Positions 40,565 to 53,171 are shown, counted from the stretch's first letter. The stretch: DNA of 64,000 nt from Paraspadella gotoi (GCA_051294375.1 CM119266.1:25778161-25842160), one strand, 5' to 3'. Program-made: numbers and translations. Notes: generated by a model from the sequence alone, not told the origin.

Positions 40565-42504
40565 TTCTTTTGATAACGACGACGACGACGACGACGACGA
40601 CGTTGACGGCGAGAAAGAAGAAGATTCTTGGTGATGCCGATGCGACGACGACGACGATGACGACGATGATGAAGATTATGATGAAGATGATGATGATTCT
40701 GTTGACGACGAAGACAACGATGATAATGATGACGATGACGATTGACGATGTCGAATAGTCGATAATGTTGATAAAGATGGCGACGACTATGACGAGATAC
40801 AGAGAAGCGCGATGAAGGAAACGACATTGACGACAACCGTGATGACAACGACGTGGAGAACGAAAATGATGACAACGATCAGAGGACGACCATGATGACA
40901 AAGACCATGGGACAAACATGACAACGACGACGCCATCTTCCATAACGACGACGACGACAGTGGAAACCTCAAAGGATCTCGCAAGACAACAATACATTTT
41001 TTCGAATTGAGACGAAAAAAAAAAATAAAAAAGGGGGGAGAAGAAAAAGTATTGATAGTTTTTTCTTTTCAGCTCAAAAAAAAGTCTTAATCTTTGATGG
41101 TTCCGACTTCGTTCCAGGAAATGTCTCGAAAATAAAATTTTAAGGCGAATGATTAAAAGATTGTTAAAAGATTGAATGATTAAATGAATTGAATGAATTG
41201 AATTGAATTAAATGAATCGAATGATTAAAAGATTAAAATGATTATTTCGCGCTGTTAAAAGATTGGGTTTAAAATCAAAAGTTATTGACGTTTTTGACGT
41301 AATGTAATAACATTGACGTGGTCATAAAAAGAAAGGAAATAACATAGAATACAAAAATCAAAAAAATTATAATTCGTAGACATGACATGACATGACATGA
41401 CATAACATAAGGAGTTATGGAGGATTATTATTGAGGATAATAACGAAAAAAAACCGCGAAAGATCCCGAAACTCTTCCTTCCTTTTTCGCCCGGGTCTAT
41501 TTTTTCCCCCTTTTCCTTTTCTCTCGTCGTCTTTCTTTCTCTGCCACAAACCTTTTCTCACTTTTTTTCGCTTGGCCCGACATTCCCTGCCCGATCGTTT
41601 AGAGGATTTGCCCGACCGTTTCTATTCGTTAATCATATTCTCGCCGCGGTCTCGATCTCTCTCTTTTTCCGAGGACATCCCCTGCAGCCACCCGGCCCTC
41701 TCCGTTTCATTAAACCACCACCATCACATGATTCACATTCACATAATTAATCTCACCCCATCATCCCACTACCCCCCCCCCATGATAACCGTCGACGTCT
41801 CCACCACCGCCCAAAATTTATTCTTGATTTCGCTCAAATTTCGCTTCTCCGCTGATTAATTCCTCGTAAAGAATAACCTAATTTTTTTTTTCAAGGGGGA
41901 CTCGATGGTCCCTCTTTTTTAAAACGCCGGTCGGTCGTTCGGTCGGTCTGTCGGTCGGTCGGTCGGTCGGTCTGTCGGTCGTCGTTGTTGTGCTTGTTAA
42001 CATCGTTTCCTGTCGTTGTTGTCGGAGTTGTTCTGCCCGAGAGAGAACATCCATTTGTTCTTCCCTCTCAGAGGATCATGGTCGCTAATTTCCTGGAACC
42101 TTATTTTTTTACGGATCAAGAACATTTGCTTAAATTTCTGTATCTTTACACACTTAACATTCTTGAAACTACCATAGAAGTCGTATGGAAATGCATACTT
42201 ATGCTCCAAGTCCTCATATGAAGGTAGAATTAGTAATTTTTTATTTATTTACTGTATTTATTTAAGGCTTTAATTTAAAATTGAACGAGTGAGGGTACGA
42301 AAAAATCACACTGTAAAATCATTTTAACCTGTCCCAAGTCGGGGCCAAGTCATTGACTTTTTCGCTTGCGTCGCTCTTGACGCCTCTTTGTATTTGTATT
42401 AGTCTATTTTTGTTTTCTTTTGGAACAATAAATCATTGTACTTTCTGTCCTCGCCATCGTCAACACTGATTGTAAAGAAGTAATTACATTCGCTTGTTTC
42501 TCTC

Positions 42505-42536
<32 letters not shown>

Positions 42537-42576
42537 TCATCTCTCCTCTCTCTCCTCTCTCTCTCTCTCTCCTCTC

Positions 42577-42629
<53 letters not shown>

Positions 42630-43656
42630 CTCTCTCTCTCTCTCGTTCTGGCAGATGTTATTTACAGTTGTTGTTGTTGTTGTTTACAGTCCCGTCCCCC
42701 CGTGTCTCTTCTCGTTATTCATTGTTTTGCTCCGCTTTTTCTCTCTAAGTCGAGGGACACGCTGCGGCGACGCGGCGACGCAGCGCTGCGGCCTGCGCTT
42801 TTGTTTTTGTAAAAAAATGTAATCGAAATTGTAGCTTTAATTGTTTAATTATAAAACCATAGAAAAATATATGTTAAATGTTAGAAAGTTCTTAGCTTTC
42901 TCGTAATTCCATCTGATTCTTCCAAACATATTTGTCACATATTCTTTCTAATTTTTTTTCTTTCTGCTGTTTTTTCTTTCTTTCCTCTAAATTTCTTCTC
43001 CTCTTCCTTTCCCACTCCATCTTCCCATTCCATCTTCTCACTCCATCTTTCCACTCCATCTTCCCACTCCATCTTCCCACTCCATCTTCACACTCCATCT
43101 TCCCACTCCATCGTCCCACTCCACCCTCCGCTCCATTCCACAAAAAGCTCCTAAACGATGATTCACACTTTCTTCTGTTTTTCCTCTCTTTGCTTAACTG
43201 TCCGTCACTCGGGTCTTTGTTTTGTCTTTCTGACGATTTCCCCACCAACTACCTCTTCCTCCCTCCCTTCCCTCCCCTCCCTCCCCCCCTCCCTACCTTC
43301 TCTCCCCTCCCCTCCCTCCCTTCCCTTCCTCCCTCCGTTTTCTAAAACCGATCCTCGTTTCGCTTTCACGCCGTTCCGGATCCTAAATTCTGTTTTGCTT
43401 GTTCCAGTTCGCAGAACCGTTTTGTTTTTCTGGTTTCGTTTCTCGAAAAGATTTGTTTTTTTTTTCTCCCGCTCAGTTTGTTAGAATCATTCGAGAAAAA
43501 AAAAACCTCCAAGATCTCTAACCTTAATTATTAATACTTTCTATTTTTTTCTTTTCGTTCTTGTTCCGTCGTTCCGTTTCTCTGTACTTTGTTCCGGCTC
43601 CGCTCCAGTTTTCTCTCTCCCAATTAAATCTTCCGCTGAAACGCAATAAACCAAGG

Positions 43657-43691
<35 letters not shown>

Positions 43692-45484
43692 CCTGGCTCT
43701 TCAGCCTGAACCGCCAGAACCGCTCAACCAGCCTTCCTGGCCTATCCCCCCCCCACCGCATGTACCGCAAGTCCGGCCTGTTCCGACTATCCAGCCTGTC
43801 CTGCCTGAAATTCTGGTATCTTTGGTCTACGCCGATTTAAGTCATCACATTGCCCTTTCACGAAATCCCTACATTCTGTCCATTTTGCCAGATACTATAT
43901 ATTACATTCTTTTTTCTACCTTCCTAAAAAAGATTTTACGTCGCTTCAACACCCAGAGGTATCCTAGCAACGGACGCCCATACATCTCTTTCTCATCAAC
44001 TGCCACACGTCACATCCGCCATTTTTTAGTTTATCGTCGTCATCGTCGTCGTCGTCGTCGTCGTTGGCAGCGGTGAAGGCACGTCGTATTTTTCTTCGTT
44101 ACCCTACTTGTTTCTGACTGAGGACAATATCTACTTTTATTTTACTTTAATAAAAATATGTAGGTGCAATTTTCAGCTAATATAAATTACGATATTGTTT
44201 AGTTTTTTAAAACTACGTAATAGTGGAGAATAAAACAAGTAAATAATACGCGATATAGAGAGAATGTGAAATTTCTTAACGCATAGAAAGTACGAGTAAC
44301 AGGCTGACATCATTTTCGTGATATGAGTAAAAATTTCCTTTAAAATAGAGAGATGAGTTTCTTCGTGTTCTATTTATCTCATCGGCGTTTTTCTCAGCCG
44401 AAAATATATTCAAACTCCCGTCGAAATAAAGAGCATTAAAAAATAATGAGGAGAATAAGGAAAAGTGAACAAAAGGGAAAAGACGATAAAAGGCGAAGGA
44501 AAAAAGGATGAAAGAATGGAAATTCTTAACATAAAATATGAAAGTTTTAAAAAAAAATAGAAAACAGGAGACGAAAAATTGAATTTAAAAAATAAATTGA
44601 GATTGCAAAGAGAGAAACCGAAAGAAAGAAACTCTAATAAGAGAATACATGAGAATTTGTATGAGAGATAAGGATAATGACAAAAAAAAAGAAAATTTCA
44701 ACAGTATAAAGTAAAGAGACAGAAAGGAAATACAAATGGGAAAGATAAAGAGCAAGAGAAGCCAGGTATAAAGAAAGAAAGGGTGAAAGCTTGAGATTGC
44801 CAGAAAAGCAAAGGGATGACAGGAAGTGAAAAGAGAAAAAAGAAGACGAATACAAGAAAAAGAATCACGAAAGACCGGTCGTGAAGATAAAAGAGAGAAA
44901 AAAGTGTTTCAACTTCTAATTCACTCACCCTTCCAGTCCTCTCCTTATCAACATGAAAATTATTCAACTTGTAAGCTTCACTGAAACCGTGCATCCCCCT
45001 CCCCGCTATTCCCCAACCCTCTTTTAGTCCCTCTTTATCCCCAACCCCCATTCTCCCGACCTTTTTTTCCCTGACCCTCGAATCAACGTCTCCAGCATCA
45101 AATCAGACGTCAACTTCTGTTATTTTTTTTCTTCTTTTTCTTTTCTCACCTTTCCTCCCTTTTTCCCATTCACATCTTCACCTTCGCCCCTTTCTGTCCG
45201 AGTGACGTTTCTGCATTCACACTGACCTCTCTTGCTTATATATTTTTCTACAACACGGGCTTTCACCAACTTCGGAGATGCAGGGATACAAGAAATGCAG
45301 GGATACATAGAATCAGTGATACAGAGGTCTAAACATGCAGAGATGCAAAGATACAGTGAGATTCGATTTCCTCATTCCTTTCATCATAGTCCCACGACCT
45401 TGGTTGGTCTTCTCTCTCTCCATCTCTCTCTTGCTTACTTTTTCTCTTTATTTTTTTTCACCTTTTCTGCTTTTCTTACGCACG

Positions 45485-45487
<3 letters not shown>

Positions 45488-45569
<82 letters not shown>
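45488..45569 (+). repeat. Perfect (CT)n in right palindrome arm
   Basis: About 41 units uninterrupted; the left-arm mirror (26477-26555) has the same approximate length but several broken units. Confidence 0.93.
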
Positions 45570-45571
<2 letters not shown>

Positions 45572-45820
45572 TCTCTCCTTTTCCTCTTTCTCATTAATTA
45601 CGCCGAACTTGGTTCATACCTTCATTTATCCTTTCATCATTTTCGTCTCAATAACGTTTTCCATCTGTTCATTCTGTTATTCCGTCCGAATTTCATTCAC
45701 CCCCCTTAATCGTTCTCTCATTCGCTCATTTCCCCGAGTTCTCATCGTTTCTTCATTCTCTTACTCCCCCCTTTCTCCCTCTCTCATCGAAAGCAATGGC
45801 CCGGACCGTTTTTTTTTCTT

Positions 45821-46051
45821 NNNNNNNNNNNNNNNNNNNNNNNNNNNNNNNNNNNNNNNNNNNNNNNNNNNNNNNNNNNNNNNNNNNNNNNNNNNNNNNN
45901 NNNNNNNNNNNNNNNNNNNNNNNNNNNNNNNNNNNNNNNNNNNNNNNNNNNNNNNNNNNNNNNNNNNNNNNNNNNNNNNNNNNNNNNNNNNNNNNNNNNN
46001 NNNNNNNNNNNNNNNNNNNNNNNNNNNNNNNNNNNNNNNNNNNNNNNNNNN
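45821..46051. other. Assembly gap, 231 N, right palindrome arm
   Basis: The left-arm mirror is the GA tract and flank at about 26000-26235. Confidence 0.99.
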
Positions 46052-46467
46052 TGCATTTTAAATCTCCTTCGCCGTCGAAACTCGGGGTCCCCTTAATGGA
46101 GATAAAAGGAGGCGCGATTCTTCCCCAATTTTTTCCCCTTTTTTTTCCCTTTTTTTTTCGTTCCTTTCCTCCTTTTTTCCTCCCTTTTTTTTAATTTCTT
46201 TTCTGTGATTCGATCCCTTTTCTTTTGTGGGAGATGGGGGTTAAAGGAGGGCGAGAAGGGGGGGAGATTGGGAGGCGACTGGGAGCGAGGCGTGGAAGCT
46301 AAAACGACCCCGGTTGCGGATTTCAGTCTAGTTTTTTTTTTTTTTTTTCCCACAGCCGTCGGTGAGGTCGTTTTTCACTCCGTGGGTCTCGTTTGAGAGA
46401 AGAAAATTTTTTTGTATTTTGACATTTTTGTTTACAAACAACGATTTTTAGTATAGAAACGAATAAC

Positions 46468-46504
46468 GGACATGTTTCGACTTATTTGTGAGTCTTCATC
46501 AGCG
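46468..46504 (-). ncRNA. Hammerhead-ribozyme-like core motif, mobile-element derived
   Basis: Read on the minus strand: CTGATGA, an extra A, GACT, loop CACAAATA, AGTC, GAAAC, AT, GTC. This matches the order of a hammerhead core (CUGANGA, stem II, GAAA, a very short stem III AC/GU, cleavage-site C). Stem I is only 2-3 pairs (CG with CG) and there is an unpaired A at the stem II junction, so activity is doubtful. Motifs of this kind occur in Penelope-like and related retroelements; no element frame is seen nearby. An error-bearing mirror copy is at 25538-25575 in the palindrome's left arm. Confidence 0.45.
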
Positions 46505-47283
46505 CGTGGGTCGTGGGTCGAGAAAACTCAAAAAATGAGTTTCGGGTCTTAAATTGTGAAATAAAAAAGTTGTAGTTGTATCGATATAATAGTTGTTCTC
46601 GAAAAACTATTAAAAAAATAACCATAAACATAAATTAACTAACGATCCCAGAACCAAGGACAAAAGTCGCAAGAATAAAACAAAAATATTTTAATTGATC
46701 CTTGCTATTTTTAGCATTCGAAATCTTTACGAATTACAATGAGCACCAGGGTACACAACTACGATCAGTTCGTTCGTGTTTCACTAAACTTGTCACGTGA
46801 GATGAATTTTTCGTTGGGTTGATTGATGGATGACCAAGACTCGTCCACACGAAAGCCACGCGACACAAACGGTTGGACTCGACCGCTTTTAAAAACGACC
46901 ATTTGAACGCGTTATTACGAGAAGTTAATTCGTTACGATTTGATGATCTCTTTTTGATCCAGACGCACGACTTCCGCGTTATAACGAGTTCGCTGATAAC
47001 GAGGTTTTTTGGCAGAGATGAAAAGACTTCTCGGTTTGGGTTTCGGATGCACGATGTTCATTTGTCGAGTAGTTAGTTAGTTAGTTAGTTACAGTAGCTG
47101 AGTTTTCGTAAACGTTTTTCAGAATTTGCATTCAAAGATACAAAGATCATTACGGAATATAACATGATAGATAAAAAGATAAGATATTATAAGAAAAACA
47201 AGTATTAATGGGCCTGTAATAATACGAGAATTAGATAATCAGATAAAGAAAACGCTAGGAAAACGACACCGATTTCATTCCAG

Positions 47284-47463
47284 ATGGTATTCTTGAATGG
47301 TATTAAGTTAATATGGATACTCGTTATATTGTCCGTACGTCCGTACGCAACGGATATCCCTCGTCCTGTGATTAAGAGTCCGTCACTACGATCCGAGGTT
47401 TTCTTACTTTCACCCATAAATCCTCGAAACTTTTTTTGTGAAACTCGATCCTCGGTGGATCAG
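47284..47463 (+). CDS. Candidate first coding exon with signal peptide
   Basis: An acceptor-like CCGATTTCATTCCAG ends at 47283, directly before ATG. The frame encodes MVFLNGIKLIWILVILSV, then RPYATDIPRPVIKSPSLR: a basic-then-hydrophobic secretion signal with a plausible cleavage region after YAT. A segment with Val/Phe alternation and one Cys (VFLLSPINPRNFFCETR) follows and could be the first strands of an Ig-like fold. A phase-0 donor CAG|GTGATG sits at 47464; unspliced, the frame ends at 47502. I see no partner exon, so the product is unknown. Confidence 0.35.
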
Positions 47464-47806
47464 GTGATGGAGGGTTCGGACGGATCGAAGGTACAGTTGT
47501 AGTCGGGGGTAAATATTATTGTAATAATTAATCATTATATTCGAATTTTAAAAAGATGTCGGATTGCAAAACTATAGTCTAAACTGAACTCTGAATAAAC
47601 TACAGAGCCGGTTAAAAAGAGAATCTTAAATTCTAGTATTCTCATCTCAAAAATCTTAAAATTAAACAATTAACAGTATTGTGAATAAAAATTGTTGATT
47701 AATTATAGTACCACGGCAAACGTGTTGGCCACCACTTCTTCAAATACTTTCTGTAAAACTTTCCCGCAATTGCATCGCCAGTGGTCGTTACGATTCAATT
47801 GAATTC

Positions 47807-47850
<44 letters not shown>

Positions 47851-47852
47851 CT

Positions 47853-47890
<38 letters not shown>
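47807..47890 (+). repeat. (GAT)n trinucleotide tract
   Basis: About 28 units with a single ACT interruption near 47850. The poly-His minus-strand frame is produced by it. Confidence 0.95.
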
Positions 47891-47893
<3 letters not shown>

Positions 47894-47996
47894 GACAACG
47901 ACGACGACTTCGCCCCATGGACGAAGCTTTTCGCTCGCATCCGCATCCGAATCTTGAAGCTTCGAAAGTGTTAACCTGCTCCTGGCTTCGGCTTCG

Positions 47997-48067
<71 letters not shown>
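47997..48067 (+). repeat. (ACG)n trinucleotide tract
   Basis: About 23 perfect units, 110 bases after the GAT tract; gives poly-Thr and poly-Val frames that are not genes. Confidence 0.95.
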
Positions 48068-48068
<1 letters not shown>

Positions 48069-48304
48069 GATGAGTAAAGCGTTCATGATGCTCCCAAACT
48101 TTGAATCGTTTCGAAAAAAAAAGTATATCGAACCCTATGAAACCTTTTAAAAAATTGGGCGCACGCGATGAAAGTTTTTTTTTTTTTTTCTTTTATTTTT
48201 TTAAATACCTGTTTCAATTCGAAGTTTTTGATCTCGTCGTTAACGTAGGTTTCTCGTTTGATACTTGATTTATTTTTACGCTTTTTTTTTATTTTTGAAT
48301 ATCG

Positions 48305-48306
<2 letters not shown>

Positions 48307-48399
<93 letters not shown>
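48307..48399 (+). repeat. Perfect (CT)n, about 46 units
   Basis: Uninterrupted, directly upstream of the candidate terminal exon at 48413. Confidence 0.95.
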
Positions 48400-48402
<3 letters not shown>

Positions 48403-48412
48403 GAGAGTTGTA

Positions 48413-48504
48413 GTTGAAAGCCGATCCGCTCCTTAACTCGCAGAGCAACGACGCGTTGGTCAGAAGAGGCGGCAACACCCTGGATCCGTCCCCGCGAAAA
48501 TTCT
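48413..48504 (+). CDS. Candidate terminal exon using a long CT tract as polypyrimidine tract
   Basis: A 93-base perfect CT run (48307-48399) is followed by TTAAGAGAGTTGTAG and then an open frame LKADPLLNSQSNDALVRRGG, NTLDPSPRKFF, ending in TAA. GC-rich codons stand out from the AT-rich flanks, and AATAAA occurs about 200 bases later (48711). It could end a gene upstream of the innexin. No homology recognised. Confidence 0.25.
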
Positions 48505-49384
48505 TTTAAAAAAAGGAAATCTTAAAAAACAAATGAACACGCCGAGGGATTTTTTCAAGCCTCGTCATCGTTAGAGAAGATTTTTTGTTCTCGGATTTAA
48601 TTCTTCGAACGAATATTTCCTCAAATTGATCGATAACCGCCATTGCTGTAACTAATAAGAACTTAAAAAACCAAAATAATCGGGAAAAACTTTCTTGCTT
48701 TCTAATCCGTAATAAAAGATTGGTCTTTGTAAATATTTAAGAGTCTGGAATACAACAGACAGTAACTGGCGAATCCTAGATGGAGCTCCGGTTTTCTATC
48801 TCCCGTTTTGCGACGGCGCATCGAACGCAATGTATCTTTCACGAAACCTTTCTCTTTTTTTTTTCCGCGCGTGATTGATCGAGCCAAGGCGTTGATCGTC
48901 GTCATTAAGGTTAATCAATTTCTCTTCTTAGTAGACTAACGACGATTTTCAACGCTTGAAAGCTTTATGAGTTTTTCCCCGCGTTAGCCTTTTGTTTTTT
49001 TTTCTATTTTGCCTGAGGTGGAGGTAAGTTCATCTTATATCTTTATTAAATTCGATTTGATTTTTTACAGTCTCGTTAAAACAACAACTATTACGAAAAA
49101 AAAAACACGCGAAAAAAGGGGGCTTCTGTCATTCACTGTCTAGTCAGTAACCAAAGTTAATTTTCTAGTCAAAAAAAGAAAAGAAAAAAAACCAAAAAAC
49201 AAAAAACAAATAATAAATATACATCAAATCTCAAACAAAGTCTAACTCAAACTCCGCTCGACGATCACTTTCTTCGCTTCGATCTCGCCCCGACCTCCAA
49301 CGCCTCGTCAAATCCTTACTCCAAGCCCCCTAACTACCTTTTCGAGCCTCCATCTCCACTCTTTCGTCGACGACCGATTCCAAG

Positions 49385-49548
49385 ATGTCGCTCCTCTTCC
49401 AACTCAAGGACTGGTTGGGGTCAGTCGGCATCGACGACTGCTTCGACCGCCTCAACCGGAAGTACACCGTCCTCGCCTTCATGGGAATCATCCTCCCTCT
49501 TTTCTCCAAGTCTTACATCGGAGAACCGATCAGATGCTTCACGCCCAC
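49385..49548 (+). CDS. Innexin exon 1 (N-terminus and TM1)
   Basis: Encodes residues 1-54 plus two bases of codon 55: the cytoplasmic N-terminus, TM1 and the first extracellular cysteine in the RCFTPT context. The donor is GTGAGG at 49549; reading on would hit TGA one codon later, which supports a splice here. The following intron carries two (GA)n tracts and a TA repeat. Confidence 0.93.
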
Positions 49549-49584
49549 GTGAGGATTTTGAGAGGGGCGGGGGGCGAGTAGAGT

Positions 49585-49656
<72 letters not shown>

Positions 49657-49830
49657 AGAGAGATATTGATTTTGAAAAAACGAAAGTGCGAGTTTAGGCT
49701 TGTACTTTAAACTGCCCTAAAAAGCTACCTTATCTTATCATTTCTAAGTATTAACAGTTTTTTTGAATTTTTCATAAATGGTACTGAACAACTGAACAAT
49801 TCTAATTTTCTAGTAGAGAGTAGGGTGAGG

Positions 49831-49909
<79 letters not shown>

Positions 49910-49954
49910 CGGGCTACAAATCGATCGCCAAAACCGAAACATAAGGATATATAA

Positions 49955-49986
<32 letters not shown>

Positions 49987-52209
49987 CATTAAGAAGTTCA
50001 AAGGAAATAAGTAATTACAACCCTCCCACCCTTCGCCACTCCTTCCCATTCTTTGCCTCACCACCGAAACTCACCCAGCTACTTCACCGACGCCCAGTCA
50101 TTCTACGTGGACGCCTACTGTTGGACGGCCTACACTTATCACATCCGGTTTCGACGCGCGACTTCGGAAGACGACGTCCTGATTGTGGACGACGGAGTCA
50201 AAGCAATGAAGCCTTACGTCCCGCCCCCGATCCTCTCGCAGCAACATCAGGTCTTAAGGGAGAAATGCGATAAACTACAATGATGACAATAATACTGAGA
50301 GGGTTAGATCAAAAGGAACTATTCGCTACTTATGTTCAATTGGATTGTTGTCCGTTTCGAACGACAAAAAGCAGGGATAATGATCAAAGATTGCAACAAC
50401 ATAAATATTGTAAAAGTAATAATTCTTTTTTTATCGGTAATTAAACAGGAGCAAAGAAGTAATTCTGCTATCAAACGGTATAGTCACATATATAGTCATA
50501 TAAACCCCCTCTCTCCCAAAGGGCCAAGACCCCGTCTTCCTCGGCTACGACGACGGCGTCCGCGGCGAACGAGTCACCGTATCTTACTACCAATGGACGC
50601 CCATCATCCTCTGCATCCAGTGCTTCTTCTTCCACGTCCCCTACATGATCTGGTACGCCTTCGCCATCAACTCGGGCGTCAACGTCAAGTCTCTCCTCGG
50701 CGCCGCCAAGGAGCTCTCTAACCTGAAGGAGGTCACACAGAACAAGGACCAAATGCTGGGCGACTTGACGGAGCAGCTGGACACTTATCTGAGCCTGACG
50801 TCCAACAGCAAGCAGTTCAACTGCCTCACGTACTGCCGCAACCAAATCTGCGTGGGCCGCAAGTATGGCAACTACCTGTACTTCTTCTTCATCTTCGTCA
50901 AGGGGCTCTACATCCTCAACATACTCGTCCAGCTCTACGCCATGTCGACCTTTCTGGGGTCGGAGTGGTTCTTCCACGGATTCGCCGTCTTCTTCGAGCT
51001 GCTGCGGACCGGCTCGTGGCTGCACTCGGACACTTTTCCCATTCAGACTCTGTGCGATTACTCGGCGTATCAGCAGGGGTCGTTGCTGCACCATCAGTGC
51101 CAGTGCGTGTTACCAGTCAACCTGTACAACGACAAGATCTTCGCCGCGTTGACGTTGTACTTGACCGGTGGGTTTGTGATGGTGCTGTTGTTGTTGAAGA
51201 CGTTTGACGGAGGATGTTTCGTGCAAGCTTTAAATGCTTGGAAAGGTGGATTTTACTAAGCATGTGAAATGACCCTACCTTTAGTGAACCATTTAATTTG
51301 GTAAGGTCAATAACGTTGGTGGGGATTGAGAGGAGAAAAAAAAGGGTAAATGCTGGAAAGGGCTTAGGAAGGCCCTGGTGAGGTGAGGTATGGACGAGGT
51401 AAGTCCCCTCATGAAAATTTCATCTCCCTCAAATCCCAGGCCTTCTCTTCGTCACCCTCCTCGGCCTCGTCATCTGGCTCTGGCGCACCCTCATCTGCCA
51501 AACCGGCTCCGGCTTCATCAAGGAATACCTCAAAAAGTCCAAACTGCTCGTCGACGATGATTCCGCGCGACACTTTGACGCCTTTTGCGAAGAGTATCTC
51601 CGCCGCGACGGAATCTTCGTCCTCCAACTCATGGAGGCGAACGTCGGCGGGACGGTGTTGACTCTCGTGCTGAAGAAACTCTATTCCGACTTTGTGGTGC
51701 GGCAGGAGCAGCAGGCGGACTCCTTGGGCGGTAGCAAGTCCAACACCCCGGGTCCTTGGGGAGACGCCGACAGCGGAAAGGCCCGACTTGACTCGTACCC
51801 GGGCTACGACGGAGTGTTCGACGAGGAGAAAGGCCTCGGGCATCATCTCGATCGGCCCGTCGCCGTCCCCGTCGGACCGACGAGGAAGTTCATGCGACGC
51901 GGAGGCGGAGGCGGACCGCCGCCGACTCGGCCCGGCGGCCACGTGGCGCCCTGGAAGGCGGGGGCGCATCACGCTGTCGGGCCGGGGGGAGGGACGAGGG
52001 GTCGCGGCCCCAGACGATTCCTCATGGTGCCCTCCGTGTCGGGCGGCGACGGCGGCGGCAGTCGAGCGCCCTCGCCCTCCGCGCCGGACGTTTTCGTCGA
52101 CGGGTCGATGGCGGCGCCGACGACGCCGCCCGTCGGCGGCGTCCCCGTCATCGCCGGACCTTACCAACCGGCAGTGGACGCGTTGGAAAGAGTCAACAAC
52201 GACGCCTAG
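49385..52209 (+). CDS. Innexin gap-junction channel subunit, four exons, 583 aa
   Basis: Innexins are four-pass membrane proteins that assemble into gap junctions and hemichannels passing ions and small molecules between invertebrate cells. Joining 49385-49548, 50079-50250, 50522-51167 and 51440-52209 gives an uninterrupted frame of 584 codons including TAG; every intron has GT..AG borders and the phases agree (2, 0, 1). Family marks seen: cytoplasmic N-terminus, TM1 at about residues 27-45, two cysteines in the first extracellular loop (C51, C69), the YYQW-x-P signature at 134-139 leading into TM2, TM3 about 229-251, second-loop cysteines C290 and C307 within LCD and QCVLP, TM4 about 316-345, and YLRRDGIF in the tail. 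The start ATG lies in the conserved MSLLFQLKDW context. Odd points: an extra cysteine (C305) beside C307, T in place of V in YYQWVP, and a long Gly/Pro-rich tail (about 417-583). The family call is firm; the orthologue is not. Confidence 0.95.
49587..49652 (+). repeat. (GA)n in innexin intron 1
   Basis: About 33 units, about 40 bases after the exon 1 donor. Confidence 0.95.
49833..49904 (+). repeat. Second (GA)n in innexin intron 1
   Basis: About 36 units, followed by a TATATA run at about 49950-49986. Confidence 0.95.
50079..50250 (+). CDS. Innexin exon 2 (first extracellular loop)
   Basis: The acceptor CACCCAG ends at 50078 and completes codon 55 as Thr. The exon encodes YFTDAQSFYVDAYCWTAYTY, which carries the second loop cysteine (C69), and ends in LSQQHQ at residue 112. 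The donor is CAG|GTCTTA, weaker than consensus, but it is the position that keeps the frame into the next exon. Confidence 0.9.
50522..51167 (+). CDS. Innexin exon 3 (YYQW motif, TM2, cytoplasmic loop, TM3, second extracellular loop)
   Basis: The acceptor follows a pyrimidine run (CCCTCTCTCCCAAAG). The exon encodes residues 113-327 and the first base of 328, including YYQWTP, TM2, a charged cytoplasmic loop, TM3 and the FPIQTLCDYSAYQ to QCQCVLPVNLYNDKIF segment. The frame stays open 92 bases past the donor (GTGGGT at 51168), but only splicing here restores a normal TM4 with the next exon. Confidence 0.92.
51440..52209 (+). CDS. Innexin exon 4 (TM4 and C-terminal tail)
   Basis: The acceptor is CAAATCCCAG ending at 51439. 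The exon completes TM4 (LLFVTLLGLVIWLW) and the conserved post-TM4 region (FIKEYLKKSKLL, then YLRRDGIFVLQL). About 165 low-complexity Gly/Pro/Ala/Ser residues rich in GGGGG and PSAP-type runs follow, ending in VNNDA. The exon is very GC-rich at third positions, unlike its AT-rich surroundings. Confidence 0.92.
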
Positions 52210-52555
52210 TGATTTTTTTTTCGATTGTTGTAGTTTAGTAATGAAAAATTAAAAACAATGACAAGTTGAATTTCATTTTCGAAAATACTATTTATTCCGC
52301 CGTTGAAACTTCGATTAAATTATCTATTTATTTGTATTTTTCATATTCGATAAAATGCCTTTCACAATTTCCCTCTTCTACTACAGTTGCCACTCCCGCC
52401 CCCTCCGACCCACAATCTTTTCTCTCAATTCTTGGTTTTTTGGACCTATTACTCGATCCTCTATACAATTACAGTAGAACAAAACATTATTGTGTAAAAA
52501 TATACATATACAGCAAAAACCCTTTAAAAGCGAGATTTAATCTTTATCCTACCCA

Positions 52556-52561
52556 AATAAA
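52556..52561 (+). terminator. Candidate innexin polyadenylation signal
   Basis: AATAAA lies about 350 bases after the innexin stop and is followed by a T-rich stretch from about 52585. It is the first canonical hexamer I see in the presumed 3' UTR. Transcript data are needed to confirm it. Confidence 0.35.
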
Positions 52562-52684
52562 ATGTTAGATGTTTAAATGAGAAATTTTTTATTTATTTTT
52601 ATTTATTTTTTATTTATTTTTTTTGGTAGTTTTTTTATATTTTTTTTCTTCTTTGCGCCGCCTAAATTTTACCCGTTAACTTAG

Positions 52685-52744
52685 CGATCTCTCTCTCTCT
52701 CTCACTCTCTTTCTCTCTCTCTCTTCTCTCTCTCTTCTCTCTCT

Positions 52745-52815
<71 letters not shown>

Positions 52816-52818
52816 TCT
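52685..52818 (+). repeat. Imperfect CT tract
   Basis: CT with TTCTCT interruptions; faces the GA tract 160 bases downstream (52975-53098), so a CT...GA hairpin is possible. Confidence 0.9.
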
Positions 52819-52968
52819 CTTGAAACCAAAATATTTGAAGACAAAGGTTATTGTGATAGTCGTACTCTCGTCGTCCCGTTTATCTCTTTTTCTTTCAACA
52901 TCCATTGTTTGTTTTTCTATCATCCGTCGCGGTTCCGTTGTTTTCAGTCAAAACGTTGGTTTTGCGCT

Positions 52969-53101
<133 letters not shown>

Positions 53102-53171
53102 TTGAAAATAAAATCCCGTCAAAAACGCAAAGCTCATCGAACTCAGGATCGATGATGAATGACAATCCCGT

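Noticed and set aside
47703-48086. Minus-strand frame with poly-Val and poly-His
   Set aside because: Product of (ACG)n and (GAT)n; the short CNCGKVLQKVFEEVVANTF part has no convincing splice sites or family.
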